Source: Paracidovorax wautersii
GTDB lineage: Bacteria > Pseudomonadota > Gammaproteobacteria > Burkholderiales > Burkholderiaceae_C
Length of the DNA stretch: 49,973 bases
Assembly (NCBI GenBank): GCA_009912175.1
Contig: WNDQ01000027.1
Location: 1 to 49,973 of the forward strand
Direction of reading: 5' to 3'
The translations under genes and the position numbers were made by a program. Below, piece by piece: positions 17,294 to 26,018 of the stretch. Numbering within the stretch: position 1 is the first letter of the stretch; each line of letters begins with the position of its first letter. The notes beneath the pieces were generated by a model, which made no database searches, was not told the DNA's origin, and saw only the letters and a program-made list of their open reading frames with translations.

Positions 17294-18262
17294 ATGAACT
17301 TTTTTCCCAGAATGGCTGGCGCCCTCGCGCTCGTCATGGCCATCGGCGCTCATGCGCAAACGGCCTATCCCTCGCAGCCGATCAAGGTCATCGTGCCGTT
17401 TCCGCCCGGAGGCGGCACCGACATCGTCGCCCGCATGGTGCTCGACAAGATCCGCATCGACACGGGCTGGACCTTGATCGTGGACAACAAGTCCGGTGCC
17501 GGCGGCAACATCGGGCTCGACGCCGTCGCCAAGGCCGCGCCGGACGGCTATACGCTGGGGATGGGGCAAACGGCCAATCTGGCCATTAATCCCGCGCTCT
17601 ACAGCAAGATGCCCTATGACGCCAGCAAGGCTTTCATGCCGGTGGCGACCGTGGCGGGGCAAGCGGTGGTGCTGGTTGTCAACGACAACTCGCCATACCA
17701 GACGCTGCAGCAACTGGTCTCGGCCGCCAAGGCCAAGCCCGAGTCGCTGACCATGGCCTCAGCCGGCAACGGAACGGTTGGACATCTGACGGGTGAGGTT
17801 TTCTCTCGCCAGGCTGGAATCACGACACGGCATATCCCATACAGGGGCGCGGGGCCCGCAGCCAACGACCTTCTGGGCGGCCAGGTCGACTATTACTTCG
17901 CCACGCCGCAGACCGTCATTCAATTCATCAAGGCGGGCAGGCTGCGCGCGCTGGCGGTGAGTTCAGCCAAGCGCATGCCGGCTCTGCCCGACGTGCCGAC
18001 CGTCGCCGAGAGTGGCTATCAGGGTTTCGACACGAGCGACTGGAAGGTGCTGGTCGCGCCCGCCGGCACGCCACCTGCCATCGTCTCGCGCCTGCAGGCT
18101 GCAGTCGCCAAAGCACTGGCGCGCCCTGACACCATCGCCCAACTGCTGGCAGAGGGCAGCACACCTCTGGCCGGTACCGAGCAGGAAGCCGCCACCCTGT
18201 TGAAGAACGAACAGCAACGCTGGGGCACTGTCGTGCGTGCCAGCAATGTGAAGCTCGACTAA
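17294..18262 (+). CDS. Bug-family (TctC-like) solute-binding protein 1
   Basis: The protein is 322 residues from the ATG at 17294, which has CAGGAGA upstream. A signal peptide (FPRMAGALALVMAIGAHAQ) cleaves near residue 18. The Bug hallmarks follow: YPSQPIKVIVPFPPGGGTDIVAR at the mature N-terminus, AAPDGYTL, HIPYRGAGPAANDLLGGQVDY and GRLRALAVSSAKRMPALPDVPTVAESG. These periplasmic proteins bind small carboxylates, often for TctAB-type transporters, but no TctA/TctB membrane gene lies nearby. It is only distantly similar to its neighbour, so it probably binds a different ligand or is an old duplicate. Confidence 0.93.
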   Translation: MNFFPRMAGALALVMAIGAHAQTAYPSQPIKVIVPFPPGGGTDIVARMVLDKIRIDTGWTLIVDNKSGAGGNIGLDAVAKAAPDGYTLGMGQTANLAINPALYSKMPYDASKAFMPVATVAGQAVVLVVNDNSPYQTLQQLVSAAKAKPESLTMASAGNGTVGHLTGEVFSRQAGITTRHIPYRGAGPAANDLLGGQVDYYFATPQTVIQFIKAGRLRALAVSSAKRMPALPDVPTVAESGYQGFDTSDWKVLVAPAGTPPAIVSRLQAAVAKALARPDTIAQLLAEGSTPLAGTEQEAATLLKNEQQRWGTVVRASNVKLD

Positions 18263-18281
18263 CCCGACCTCCGGATATCCC

Positions 18282-19256
18282 ATGACCATCGTCCGCCTGC
18301 TCGCGACCGCATCCGTCGCTGCCGCATCCCTCATGGCCGCATCTGCCGCCATCGCCCAGAACTTTCCCACGCGCCCGATCACGATCGTGGTGCCGTACGC
18401 GGTCGGTGGCACCACCGACATCGTGGCGCGCATGGCGGCCAGCCAAGTCGGGAACAGCCTGGGGCAGCCTTTCATCGTGGACAACAAGGCCGGCGGCGGC
18501 GGCCTCATCGGATGGGGTGCCGTGGCTCGCTCGGCGCCGGACGGCTACACGTTGCTGACCACGGAAATGTCGTTCACCATCGCGCCTGGGCTGTTGCCGA
18601 AGATGCCCTTCGACGCACAAAAAGGCTTCACGCACATCATCACGGCCGCCTCTGCGCCGCACGTCCTTGTCGTCACCTCCAGCCTGCCGGTCAAGACGGT
18701 CCAGGAGTTCATCGCGCTTGCCAAAGCCAAGCCCGGCAGCATGAACTACGGTTCTGGCGGCACCGGCACCAACACTCACTTGGGCGGTGAACTCTTCAAG
18801 TCCGCGGCCGGGGTGGACCTGACCCACGTGCCGTACAAGGGGGCGGGTGCGGTGCTCACCGATCTCATGGCCGGCCAGGTGCAGGCGCTGGTGACCTCGC
18901 TGCCCACGGCGCTGCCGCACATCAAGTCGGGCAGGCTGCGCGCGTTGGTCGTCACGAGCGAATCGCGCTCGCCGCTGCTGCCGGACGTCCCTTCGGCCAA
19001 GGAGGCGAACCTGCCCAGCTTCTTGATGGACTTCTGGGTGGGCTTTGCCGCGCCTGCAGGCACGCCGCAACCGGTCGTCGACAAGCTGAACCAGGCCTTC
19101 GCGGCCGCACTGAATTCCGAGGGCGGCCGACGGCTGTTGGCCGACCAGGGGCTGACGCCCGTGGCCAATACGCCTGCACAGGCTTCACAGCTGGCCGCCT
19201 CGGAAATGAAGCGCTGGGCCGGCGTCGTGAAAGCGGCCAACATCCAGGTTGAGTAA
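18282..19256 (+). CDS. Bug-family (TctC-like) solute-binding protein 2
   Basis: The protein is 324 residues. The signal peptide (LLATASVAAASLMAASAAIAQ) ends near residue 25. The family segments are FPTRPITIVVPYAVGGTTDIVAR, SAPDGYTLL, HVPYKGAGAVLTDLMAGQVQ and GRLRALVVTSESRSPLLPDVPSAKEAN. It lies 19 bases after the first Bug gene and 9 bases before the CoA-transferase, inside one operon. A second binding protein in the same unit suggests either two related substrates or one binding protein acting as a sensor, as described for some Bug proteins in Bordetella. Confidence 0.93.
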   Translation: MTIVRLLATASVAAASLMAASAAIAQNFPTRPITIVVPYAVGGTTDIVARMAASQVGNSLGQPFIVDNKAGGGGLIGWGAVARSAPDGYTLLTTEMSFTIAPGLLPKMPFDAQKGFTHIITAASAPHVLVVTSSLPVKTVQEFIALAKAKPGSMNYGSGGTGTNTHLGGELFKSAAGVDLTHVPYKGAGAVLTDLMAGQVQALVTSLPTALPHIKSGRLRALVVTSESRSPLLPDVPSAKEANLPSFLMDFWVGFAAPAGTPQPVVDKLNQAFAAALNSEGGRRLLADQGLTPVANTPAQASQLAASEMKRWAGVVKAANIQVE

Positions 19257-19265
19257 GGAGTCATC

Positions 19266-20468
19266 ATGGCGATCAAACCCCTGCACGGCATCCGCGTGCT
19301 GGATCTGACCAACGTGCTGGCGGGGCCTTTCGCGTGCCATCAACTGGCCCACATGGGGGCCGACGTCATCAAGGTCGAAGCCCGTCATACGGGCGATCTG
19401 GCACGCCAACTCGGCGCTGACCACGAGCTCAACAAGGCCATGATGGGTGTTTCGTTCCTGGCTCAGAACCCGGGCAAGCGCTCCCTCACGCTGAACCTCA
19501 AGCACCCCAAGGGCAAGGAGGCGCTGCGCCGCCTGGTACGCACTGCCGACGTGCTGGTCGAGAACTATCGGCCTGGCGTGATGCAGCGGCTGGAACTGGG
19601 CTACGAGGACCTGTTGAAGGAGAACCCCAAGCTCATCTACTGCGCGATCTCCGGCTTCGGTCAGGACGGGCCGCTGCGCGATCTGCCGGCCTACGACCAG
19701 ATCATCCAGGGCATGTCCGGTGTGATGAGCATCACGGGGACATCGGAGAACGCGCCGTACCGTGTGGGCTATCCGATGGCCGACACCATCGGCGGCATCA
19801 CCGCGGCATTCGCCGTGGCATCGGCGCTGGCCGACCGCAACCGCACTGGCGGTGTCTTCATCGACGTCTCGATGCTGGAGGCGGTGATGGCCACCATGGG
19901 TTGGGCCGTCTCCAATCACCTGATCGCCGGGCGGGAGCCCAAGCCGCTCGGCAACGACAACGTGACAGCCAGCCCGTCCGGTACGTTCCGCACCGGCGAC
20001 GGCTTGCTGAACATCGCGGCGAACAAGCAGGAACAGTTCGAGGCCGTCTGCGCGGTGCTGAGTCACCCGGAATGGGCCACCGATGTGCGCTTTGCCGAAC
20101 GCCAGGGCCGGCTGCAGAACCGCGCCGCGTTGAAGGCACTGATCGAGGAAGGCCTGTCGAGCAAGTCTGCGAACGACTGGTGGCAGTTGTTCAACGAAGT
20201 GGGAGTTCCCGCAGGGCCGGTCTACACCGTGCCGCAGGCGCTTGGCCATCCGCAGATCGCCGAGCGGGGCATGGTCGAAACCTTTAAGAACGCGCCTGGC
20301 GTCGGCCGAGACATCCGCGTGGTGCGCACCGGCTTCAAGCTCAACGGCGAGGCACCCACTGTGGACACGCCCCCGCCGCTGCTGGGCGAGCACACGGGCG
20401 CCATCCTGGTCGAACTCGGTTATTCGGACAGCGAGATCCAGGCACACATTGAGGAGAAGGTTGTATGA
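19266..20468 (+). CDS. CaiB/BaiF class III CoA-transferase
   Basis: The protein is 400 residues, with AAGGAG before the start. The family marks are LDLTNVLAGPFACHQLAHMGADVIKVE at the N-terminus and GFGQDGPLRDLPAYDQIIQGMSG, whose Asp144 corresponds to the catalytic aspartate that forms the acyl anhydride and thioester intermediates. The enzyme moves CoA between two carboxylic acids. The stop overlaps the start of the citryl-CoA-lyase-like gene by four bases (ATGA), which indicates translational coupling. In this operon it would activate the acid that the lyase then cleaves. Confidence 0.93.
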   Translation: MAIKPLHGIRVLDLTNVLAGPFACHQLAHMGADVIKVEARHTGDLARQLGADHELNKAMMGVSFLAQNPGKRSLTLNLKHPKGKEALRRLVRTADVLVENYRPGVMQRLELGYEDLLKENPKLIYCAISGFGQDGPLRDLPAYDQIIQGMSGVMSITGTSENAPYRVGYPMADTIGGITAAFAVASALADRNRTGGVFIDVSMLEAVMATMGWAVSNHLIAGREPKPLGNDNVTASPSGTFRTGDGLLNIAANKQEQFEAVCAVLSHPEWATDVRFAERQGRLQNRAALKALIEEGLSSKSANDWWQLFNEVGVPAGPVYTVPQALGHPQIAERGMVETFKNAPGVGRDIRVVRTGFKLNGEAPTVDTPPPLLGEHTGAILVELGYSDSEIQAHIEEKVV

Positions 20469-21295
20469 GCATAGAAGATCCTCGCGTCCCCGACTGGTGG
20501 CGCACGTCCATCATCGAGATGCGGCCGGGCGTGATCCGCTATCGCGGGTACGCGATCGAGGACCTCATCGGGCGCGTGAGCTTCGCGCAGATGATCTGGC
20601 TCATGACGCGTGGCGAGCTGCCGAGCGAAGCGCAGGGGCGCCTGCTCGACGCCGCCTTGATGTCGGCCGTGGACCATGGGCCGCAGGCACCCAGTATCGC
20701 CATCGCCCGCATGGCCGCTACCTGCGGCGTGGGGCTGAACAATGCGATGGCCTCTGCGGTGAACGTGTTGGGCGACGTTCATGGTGGGGCGGGTGAGCAG
20801 GCCGTCGAGATGTACACCGACATCGCGGCGCGCCAGGATGCGGGGGCATCGTTTGCCGACGCCGTACGTGGGGGCCTGGACCGTGCCATCGAGCAGCACG
20901 GCAAGTTCGTCTCTGGCTTCGGTCACCGATTCCACCCCGTGGATCCCCGTGCACCACGCCTTCTGGCGTTGGTCGACGAGGCCGCGCAAGCCGGTGTGGT
21001 GAGTGGCCGTTTTGCCGCCATCGGCCGTGGGGTCGAACACGAACTCGCGGCGCGCAAGAACGGCCGCCGCATCCCCATGAACATCGATGGGGCCACGGCG
21101 GTGATCTACGCGAAACTGGGTTTCCCGGCGCCGTTGGCCAGAGGCCTGTTCTGCCTGTCGCGCTCGGTGGGCATTCTGTCGCACGCATGGGAGCAAACGG
21201 GGCAGGGCGGGCGCAACAAGGGGCCGATTCCGAGAGAGTATCTGTGGACCTACGACGGACCATCGCCACGGGACCTGCCGGCCCGGGAGCGCTGA
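20465..21295 (+). CDS. Citryl-CoA-lyase-like enzyme of citrate synthase fold
   Basis: The protein is 276 residues, far shorter than citrate synthase (about 430) but keeping its catalytic triad: His106 in DVHGGAGEQ, His154 in GFGHRFHPVDPRAPRL and Asp208 in MNIDGAT. Similar short proteins are called citryl-CoA lyase, which cleaves an acyl-CoA of a citrate-like acid to acetyl-CoA plus an oxo acid. The opposite (condensing) direction cannot be excluded. It is the last gene of the operon and is coupled to the CoA-transferase. The stop is only 8 bases from the convergent EAL gene, and no terminator is visible. Confidence 0.85.
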   Translation: MSIEDPRVPDWWRTSIIEMRPGVIRYRGYAIEDLIGRVSFAQMIWLMTRGELPSEAQGRLLDAALMSAVDHGPQAPSIAIARMAATCGVGLNNAMASAVNVLGDVHGGAGEQAVEMYTDIAARQDAGASFADAVRGGLDRAIEQHGKFVSGFGHRFHPVDPRAPRLLALVDEAAQAGVVSGRFAAIGRGVEHELAARKNGRRIPMNIDGATAVIYAKLGFPAPLARGLFCLSRSVGILSHAWEQTGQGGRNKGPIPREYLWTYDGPSPRDLPARER

Positions 21296-21303
21296 GCGGC
21301 GAC

Positions 21304-23124
21304 TCATGAGGCCCGGATGCGCAGGCCCTGGCGCGCGTTCTTGGCGTCATGCTTGGCCTGTGCGGCGGCGGCGCCCACTTCCTGGGCGTCGCGGTATTGT
21401 CCGGGCGCGATGGCCACGGCGCCGATCGACAGCGTCGTCAGCGGAAAGAACTGAGGGCTGCCGTTGCGGTCGCTGGCGGTGAAGCCGCCGGCCTGGCGGG
21501 CTGGCAGGTCGAACAGTTCAAGGGCCGCGCTGGAGAACTCGCGGCAGATCGCCTCGCAGCGCGCGGCCCAGTCGGGGCTGCGCAGCAACAGCAGGAAGTC
21601 GTCGCCGCCGATGTGGCCGACAAAGTCCAGGCCCGGCTCGCAATGCGCCGTCGCCAGGCGCGCGACCAGTTGGATCATGTCGTCGCCGCTCCGGTAGCCG
21701 TAGTGATCGTTGAAGGTGAAGTGGTCGAGGTCCGCGTAGCACGCGGCAAAGGCCGCCTGGCCGTCGAGCAGCCATTGCACGTGCATGTTCAGCGGGATGT
21801 TGCCCGGCAGCAGCGTGAGCGGGTTGGCGTGGCGTGCGGCCTCGATGCGTGCCTCGGTGACGGCCTTGACCAGTTGCTCGCCGGTGCCCAGGCCGGCATA
21901 CAGGCCCTGCTCGGTCACGATGAAACCGTCGGCCAGATAGCTTTGATCGTTGGAGATGAGGATGGCGATCAGCTCGGCAATGCCGTCGGTGCGCTCGACG
22001 ATGCGTGGCGCTGCATTGGCGCTGATCATGCAGGGCTTGCGTCCGTGGACTTCGCGGAAGTAGAGCTGGGCGAAGCGGTCCATGAACTGCTGGCGGTTGA
22101 GCAGTCCGACGGGCCGGCCGCCGTCGTCCACCACCGGCATGGCATGCAGCGTGGGGTGGTTCTGGAACACGGCGGCGACTTCGTTATGTGTGCTGCGCGG
22201 GCTGGCCGTGGGGGAGGCGATGAGCTCGAGCTGCGCCAGGATCGCAGGCTGGGCGGGCTGGTTCAGATAGAGCGGGCGGGGCGTGGGGCGCCGTGCCTCG
22301 AAAAGCGGCATCTCCCTGGCCATGTCCTGCCTCGCGGGCTGGCTGTCGGGGCGGCCGAGCAGGAAGCCCTGGCCGATGGGAATGCCCAGGTCGCGCAGCA
22401 CAGCCCATTCCTCCTGGGTCTCGATGCCCTCGGCGATCAGGGTGGCGCCGAGCGGACGCGCCAGGGTCTGCAGCGCCTGGATGAACTGGCGCTTTTCCGG
22501 GTGGCGATGAAGGTGCCGAACGAAATATTGGTCGATCTTGACAAAGTCGGGCCGCAATTCATACCAGAGCCGGAAGTTGGCGTGGCCGCTGCCAAAGTCA
22601 TCCAGGGCGATGCGCACGCCCTGCGCGCGCAAGGCATCTCGGGCGCTGATCAGCGCAGCCAGGTCGCCCACGGGCTCATGTTCGGTCAGTTCGATCACGA
22701 GCTGTGTCAGCGGCACGTCTGCTTCGGAGGGGCGCTTCCAGGCCGGCAGCAAGCCAGGCAGGTCACGCAGGGCGTGAAGCAGGGCGCGTTCGCTGAGGTT
22801 GACGAACAGCAGGCTGTCGTCCTGCGCCGGTTGCGCAGCCCAGTCGCGCAGGATTTGTTCGACGCAGGCCAGTTCAAAGTGGGGCGCGAGCCTGGCGCGG
22901 TGCGCCAGCGCGAACAGGGCATCCGGCCGATGGTAGGGCGTGGCCTCGGGCCCGCGAATCAGGGCTTCGTGGGCCAGGACCTGCCCGCTTTGCATGTCCA
23001 CCAGCGGTTGGAAGACCGAGCGCAGCAGGCGTTGCCGAATCAGGCGGATGACCGTCAGGCGGTCCGGCGAGCGGTCAGCCCCCTCCGACTGCCGTGGCGG
23101 TTTTAACAAGAAAGAGGTAGACAT
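21304..23124 (-). CDS. EAL-CBS-GGDDF cyclic-di-GMP signalling protein
   Basis: The protein is 606 residues from the ATG at 23124; a TTG at 23157 is a weaker alternative. The order is EAL first (about 30-265), then a CBS-like region (about 295-425), then a GGDEF domain (about 430-600). The EAL catalytic set looks complete: EAL 53-55, ELTE 145-148, DDFG 175-178, KID 196-198 and EGIE 232-235. The signature of the cyclase domain is GGDDF (506-510), the usual K of DxDxFK is T, and no RxxD inhibitory site precedes it. I therefore infer a phosphodiesterase whose GGDDF and CBS parts sense nucleotides. No membrane segment is seen. Confidence 0.87.
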   Translation of the reverse strand: MSTSFLLKPPRQSEGADRSPDRLTVIRLIRQRLLRSVFQPLVDMQSGQVLAHEALIRGPEATPYHRPDALFALAHRARLAPHFELACVEQILRDWAAQPAQDDSLLFVNLSERALLHALRDLPGLLPAWKRPSEADVPLTQLVIELTEHEPVGDLAALISARDALRAQGVRIALDDFGSGHANFRLWYELRPDFVKIDQYFVRHLHRHPEKRQFIQALQTLARPLGATLIAEGIETQEEWAVLRDLGIPIGQGFLLGRPDSQPARQDMAREMPLFEARRPTPRPLYLNQPAQPAILAQLELIASPTASPRSTHNEVAAVFQNHPTLHAMPVVDDGGRPVGLLNRQQFMDRFAQLYFREVHGRKPCMISANAAPRIVERTDGIAELIAILISNDQSYLADGFIVTEQGLYAGLGTGEQLVKAVTEARIEAARHANPLTLLPGNIPLNMHVQWLLDGQAAFAACYADLDHFTFNDHYGYRSGDDMIQLVARLATAHCEPGLDFVGHIGGDDFLLLLRSPDWAARCEAICREFSSAALELFDLPARQAGGFTASDRNGSPQFFPLTTLSIGAVAIAPGQYRDAQEVGAAAAQAKHDAKNARQGLRIRAS

Positions 23125-23200
23125 GCCGGCCAGCAGGCTAGTGGCCGGCCATGACAAATTCGTGACATCAAACGTCGACGGCGGGCAGGCAAACGCACAG

Positions 23201-23233
23201 CAAAAAGCCCGACCGCCGGGAGGCGATCGGGCT
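23201..23233 (-). terminator. Intrinsic terminator of tRNA-Arg
   Basis: On the minus strand, AGCCCGATCGCC-TCCC-GGCGGTCGGGCT followed by TTTT: a 12-base stem directly after the tRNA. Confidence 0.9.
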
Positions 23234-23238
23234 GATGC

Positions 23239-23315
23239 TGGTGCGGCTGGCAGGATTCGAACCCACGACCCCTTGGTTCGTAGCCAAGTACTCTATCCAA
23301 CTGAGCTACAGCCGC
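23239..23315 (-). tRNA. tRNA-Arg (anticodon ACG)
   Basis: The minus strand gives a complete cloverleaf of 77 bases with an encoded CCA. The acceptor stem is GCGGCTG, the D-arm is GTAGCTCAGTTGGATAGAG, the anticodon stem-loop is CTTGG-CTACGAA-CCAAG (ACG) and the T-arm contains GTTCGAATC. ACG is read as ICG after deamination and serves the CGU/CGC/CGA codons. Confidence 0.97.
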
Positions 23316-23383
23316 TGAAGACCTCAATTATAGCGTGATTTTTTGGGGCATTTGCAAATCGGGAAGAAAACGCAAAAAGGACC

Positions 23384-25675
23384 TTATTCCACAGACGTCA
23401 TCGGCATGGCGCGCGCGGCCTTGAGCACTTCAGGCATGCGCCGCAGGCTGCGCAGCACGCCGTCGAGGTGCTGGCGGTCGCGCACGGCCACCACGAAGCG
23501 CAGGTCGATGGCATCCTGGCTGCCTCTGTCGTCCATGTCGACGTGGATGATGTCCGCCTCAGACGACGCCAGCGTCACGGCCACGCGTGCGAGCAGCCCC
23601 TTGCCGTTGGCGATCGTCACGACGATGGCGGTCTGGAAGGTGCGCACCGGGTCTTCGGACCACTCGACGTGGATGAAACGTTCGCTGTCCTTGTGCTGCA
23701 GGCGGCGTGCGACCTCGCAGTCGGCATGGTGCACGACCAGGCCCTCGCCCCGGCCGAGGTAACCAACGATGGGGTCGCCCGGCACCGGCCGGCAGCAGCG
23801 CGCGAACTGCACCGACGAGCTTTCGCTGCCGTCGAGCGTGACGGCGCCTTGCGAGACGGTTTCATGCGCGGTGTAGCGTTCGCGGCTCATGAGCAGCACA
23901 TCGCGCTTGGCGCCTTGCTCGGTCAGCATCGACACCAGCCGCTTGGCCACGATGCTGGCGATGCGTTTGCCCAGGCCGATGTCGGTGAGCAGTTCGGTGC
24001 GGCTCTTGCTGCCGGTAAAACGCAGCAGCTTGTCCCAGATCGCCTTGTGTTCGCCGTCCTCGTCGGGCAGCTTTTGCACGCCTTCGGCACGCAGGGCCTG
24101 GGTCAGCAGTTTTTCGCCCAGCGAGGCCGATTCGGTCTGCGCCAGCGTCTTGAGGTGGTGGCGAATCTTGGAGCGCGCGCGGCCGGTGCGCACAAAACCC
24201 AGCCAGGCCGGGTTGGGGCGCGAGACGGGCGCGGTGATGACTTCGATCACGTCGCCGTTCTGGATCTCGGTGCGCAGCGGGACCTGTGCGCCATTGACCT
24301 TGGCCGCCACCGTGTGGTCGCCCACGTCGCTGTGGATGGCGTAGGCGAAGTCGACGATGGTTGCGCCGCGCGGCATCGCCATGATCTGGCTCTTGGGCGT
24401 GAAGACGTAGACGGCGTCGGGGAAGAGGTCGACCTTGACGTGGTCCCAGAACTCGGAGGCGTCGTTGGTCTCGTGCTGGATGTCGAGCAGCGATTGCAGC
24501 CACTGCGTGCCCAGGCGTTCGGCGACATGGCTGTCGTTTTCGTGGGTTTTGTAGAGCCAGTGCGCGGCCACGCCGGACCCGGCCACCAGATGCATGGACT
24601 CGGTGCGCATCTGGAACTCGATGTTGACGCCCGCCGGGCCCACCAGCGTGGTGTGCAGCGACTGGTAGCCATTGGCCTTGGGAATGGCGATGTGGTCCTT
24701 GAAGCGGCCGGGCACTGGCTTGTAGAGCTGGTGCAGCAGGCCCAGCGCCGTGTAGCAGCCGGTGGTGGTGGCCAGGATGAGGCGAAAGCCGTAGAGGTCG
24801 CTGACCTGCGCGAAGCTCAGGCGTTTTTCGACCATCTTGCGGTAGATGGAGTACAGCGCCTTTTCACGGCCGGTGATCTCCACGCCCAGCGAGGCGCCCT
24901 CGAAGGCCGACGTGACATCGGCCTGGACCTTGGTGATCAGGTCCTTGCGCCGGCCGCGCGCCTTGGTGAGCGCTTTGGACAGCACGTTGTAGCGCCACGG
25001 CAGCATGTAGCGAAACGACAGGTCCTGCAGTTCGCGAAAGGTCTGATGCAGGCCCAGGCGGTAGGCAATGGGCGTGTAGATGTCCAGCGTTTCCTGCGAG
25101 ATGCGGCGCCACTTGCTCTGGGGCGAGTCGTTGAGCGTGCGCATGTTGTGCGTGCGGTCGGCCAGCTTGACCAGGATCACGCGCACGTCGCGCGCCATCG
25201 CCAGCAGCATCTTGCGGAACGATTCAGCCTGACTTTCTTCGCGGGTGTTGAACTGCAGCTTGTCGAGCTTGGTGAGGCCGTCGACCAGCTCGGCCACGCT
25301 GGCACCGAACTGTTCGATGAGCTGAGGCTTGGTGACACCGCAGTCCTCCAGCGTGTCGTGCAGCAGCGCGGCCATCAGGGCCTGGGCGTCGAGCTTCCAT
25401 TCCGTGCACTGGATCGCCACGGCGATCGGGTGCGTGATGTAGGGCAGGCCGCTGTTGCGCATCTGGCCCAGGTGCGCTTCGTCGGCGAAACGGTAGGCGC
25501 GCCGCACCTGCTCGATGTCTTCGGGGCTGAGGTAGTCCAGGCGTTCGACCAGGGCGGCAAAACTGGCGGCCGCAGCATGGGGCCCGGAAGGGCTCGCGCC
25601 GACGATCTTGGGAAAATTGTCGGCTGAAGAGACTCCCGTGCGCGAGGTTTTATCGGTGGACATGACGACGCTCAT
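23384..25675 (-). CDS. spoT: Bifunctional (p)ppGpp synthetase/hydrolase
   Basis: The protein is 763 residues. It makes and breaks the stringent-response alarmone. The HD hydrolase domain is intact (EAHLGQMRNSGLPYITHP, LLHDTLED with His106-Asp107, and VKLADRTHNMRTL), so hydrolysis is expected. The synthetase domain has YSIYRKM and DLYGFRLI (about residues 265-300). A TGS domain (VYVFTPKSQIMAMPRGATIVDFAYAIHSDVG) and a C-terminal ACT domain complete the usual order. It lies downstream of gmk and rpoZ, the classical order in proteobacteria, but a bidirectional hairpin terminator stands between rpoZ and spoT. A second in-frame ATG at 25663 is an alternative start. Confidence 0.96.
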   Translation of the reverse strand: MSVVMSTDKTSRTGVSSADNFPKIVGASPSGPHAAAASFAALVERLDYLSPEDIEQVRRAYRFADEAHLGQMRNSGLPYITHPIAVAIQCTEWKLDAQALMAALLHDTLEDCGVTKPQLIEQFGASVAELVDGLTKLDKLQFNTREESQAESFRKMLLAMARDVRVILVKLADRTHNMRTLNDSPQSKWRRISQETLDIYTPIAYRLGLHQTFRELQDLSFRYMLPWRYNVLSKALTKARGRRKDLITKVQADVTSAFEGASLGVEITGREKALYSIYRKMVEKRLSFAQVSDLYGFRLILATTTGCYTALGLLHQLYKPVPGRFKDHIAIPKANGYQSLHTTLVGPAGVNIEFQMRTESMHLVAGSGVAAHWLYKTHENDSHVAERLGTQWLQSLLDIQHETNDASEFWDHVKVDLFPDAVYVFTPKSQIMAMPRGATIVDFAYAIHSDVGDHTVAAKVNGAQVPLRTEIQNGDVIEVITAPVSRPNPAWLGFVRTGRARSKIRHHLKTLAQTESASLGEKLLTQALRAEGVQKLPDEDGEHKAIWDKLLRFTGSKSRTELLTDIGLGKRIASIVAKRLVSMLTEQGAKRDVLLMSRERYTAHETVSQGAVTLDGSESSSVQFARCCRPVPGDPIVGYLGRGEGLVVHHADCEVARRLQHKDSERFIHVEWSEDPVRTFQTAIVVTIANGKGLLARVAVTLASSEADIIHVDMDDRGSQDAIDLRFVVAVRDRQHLDGVLRSLRRMPEVLKAARAMPMTSVE

Positions 25676-25720
25676 ACTTGGAAGACTATAGCGGCAGCCC
25701 GTGAGCTGCGCACCGTGGGC

Positions 25721-25750
25721 AAAAAAAACACCGCAGAGCGGTGTTTTTTG
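25721..25750. terminator. Bidirectional terminator between rpoZ and spoT
   Basis: AAAAAACACCGC-AGA-GCGGTGTTTTTT: a short symmetric stem with A-run and T-run flanks, so it can act on either strand. It lies 45 bases upstream of the spoT start and 47 bases after the rpoZ stop. Confidence 0.8.
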
Positions 25751-25796
25751 ATGTGTGATCGCCTCAGTTGGCGATCAGGTCGTCCGCAATCACCAA

Positions 25797-26000
25797 TCAG
25801 GTGGGGACTTTCTTGAGCATTTCCAGGCCGACCTTGCCGTCGGCGATTTCGCGCAGCGCGGTCACGGCCGGCTTGTTCTTCGATTCGATGCGCGGCGTGT
25901 GGCCTTGGCTGAGCATGCGGGCGCGGTAGGTTGCGGCCAGCACGAGCTGGAAGCGGTTGGGGATCTTTTCCAGGCAGTCTTCGACGGTGATACGAGCCAT
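25797..26000 (-). CDS. rpoZ: DNA-directed RNA polymerase omega subunit
   Basis: The protein is 67 residues, the usual length in betaproteobacteria. The start [24 protein letters not shown] and the TYRARML...[11 protein letters not shown] segment are diagnostic. Omega binds the C-terminus of the beta-prime subunit, aids assembly and forms part of a ppGpp-binding site, which fits its place beside spoT. It starts 18 bases after the gmk stop. Confidence 0.97.
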   Translation of the reverse strand: MARITVEDCLEKIPNRFQLVLAATYRARMLSQGHTPRIESKNKPAVTALREIADGKVGLEMLKKVPT

Positions 26001-26018
26001 GATGTGTCAGGTTCCTGT

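Noticed and set aside
23468-25627. 719-codon plus-strand frame opposite spoT
   Set aside because: Shadow frame; spoT has all domains and motifs intact.
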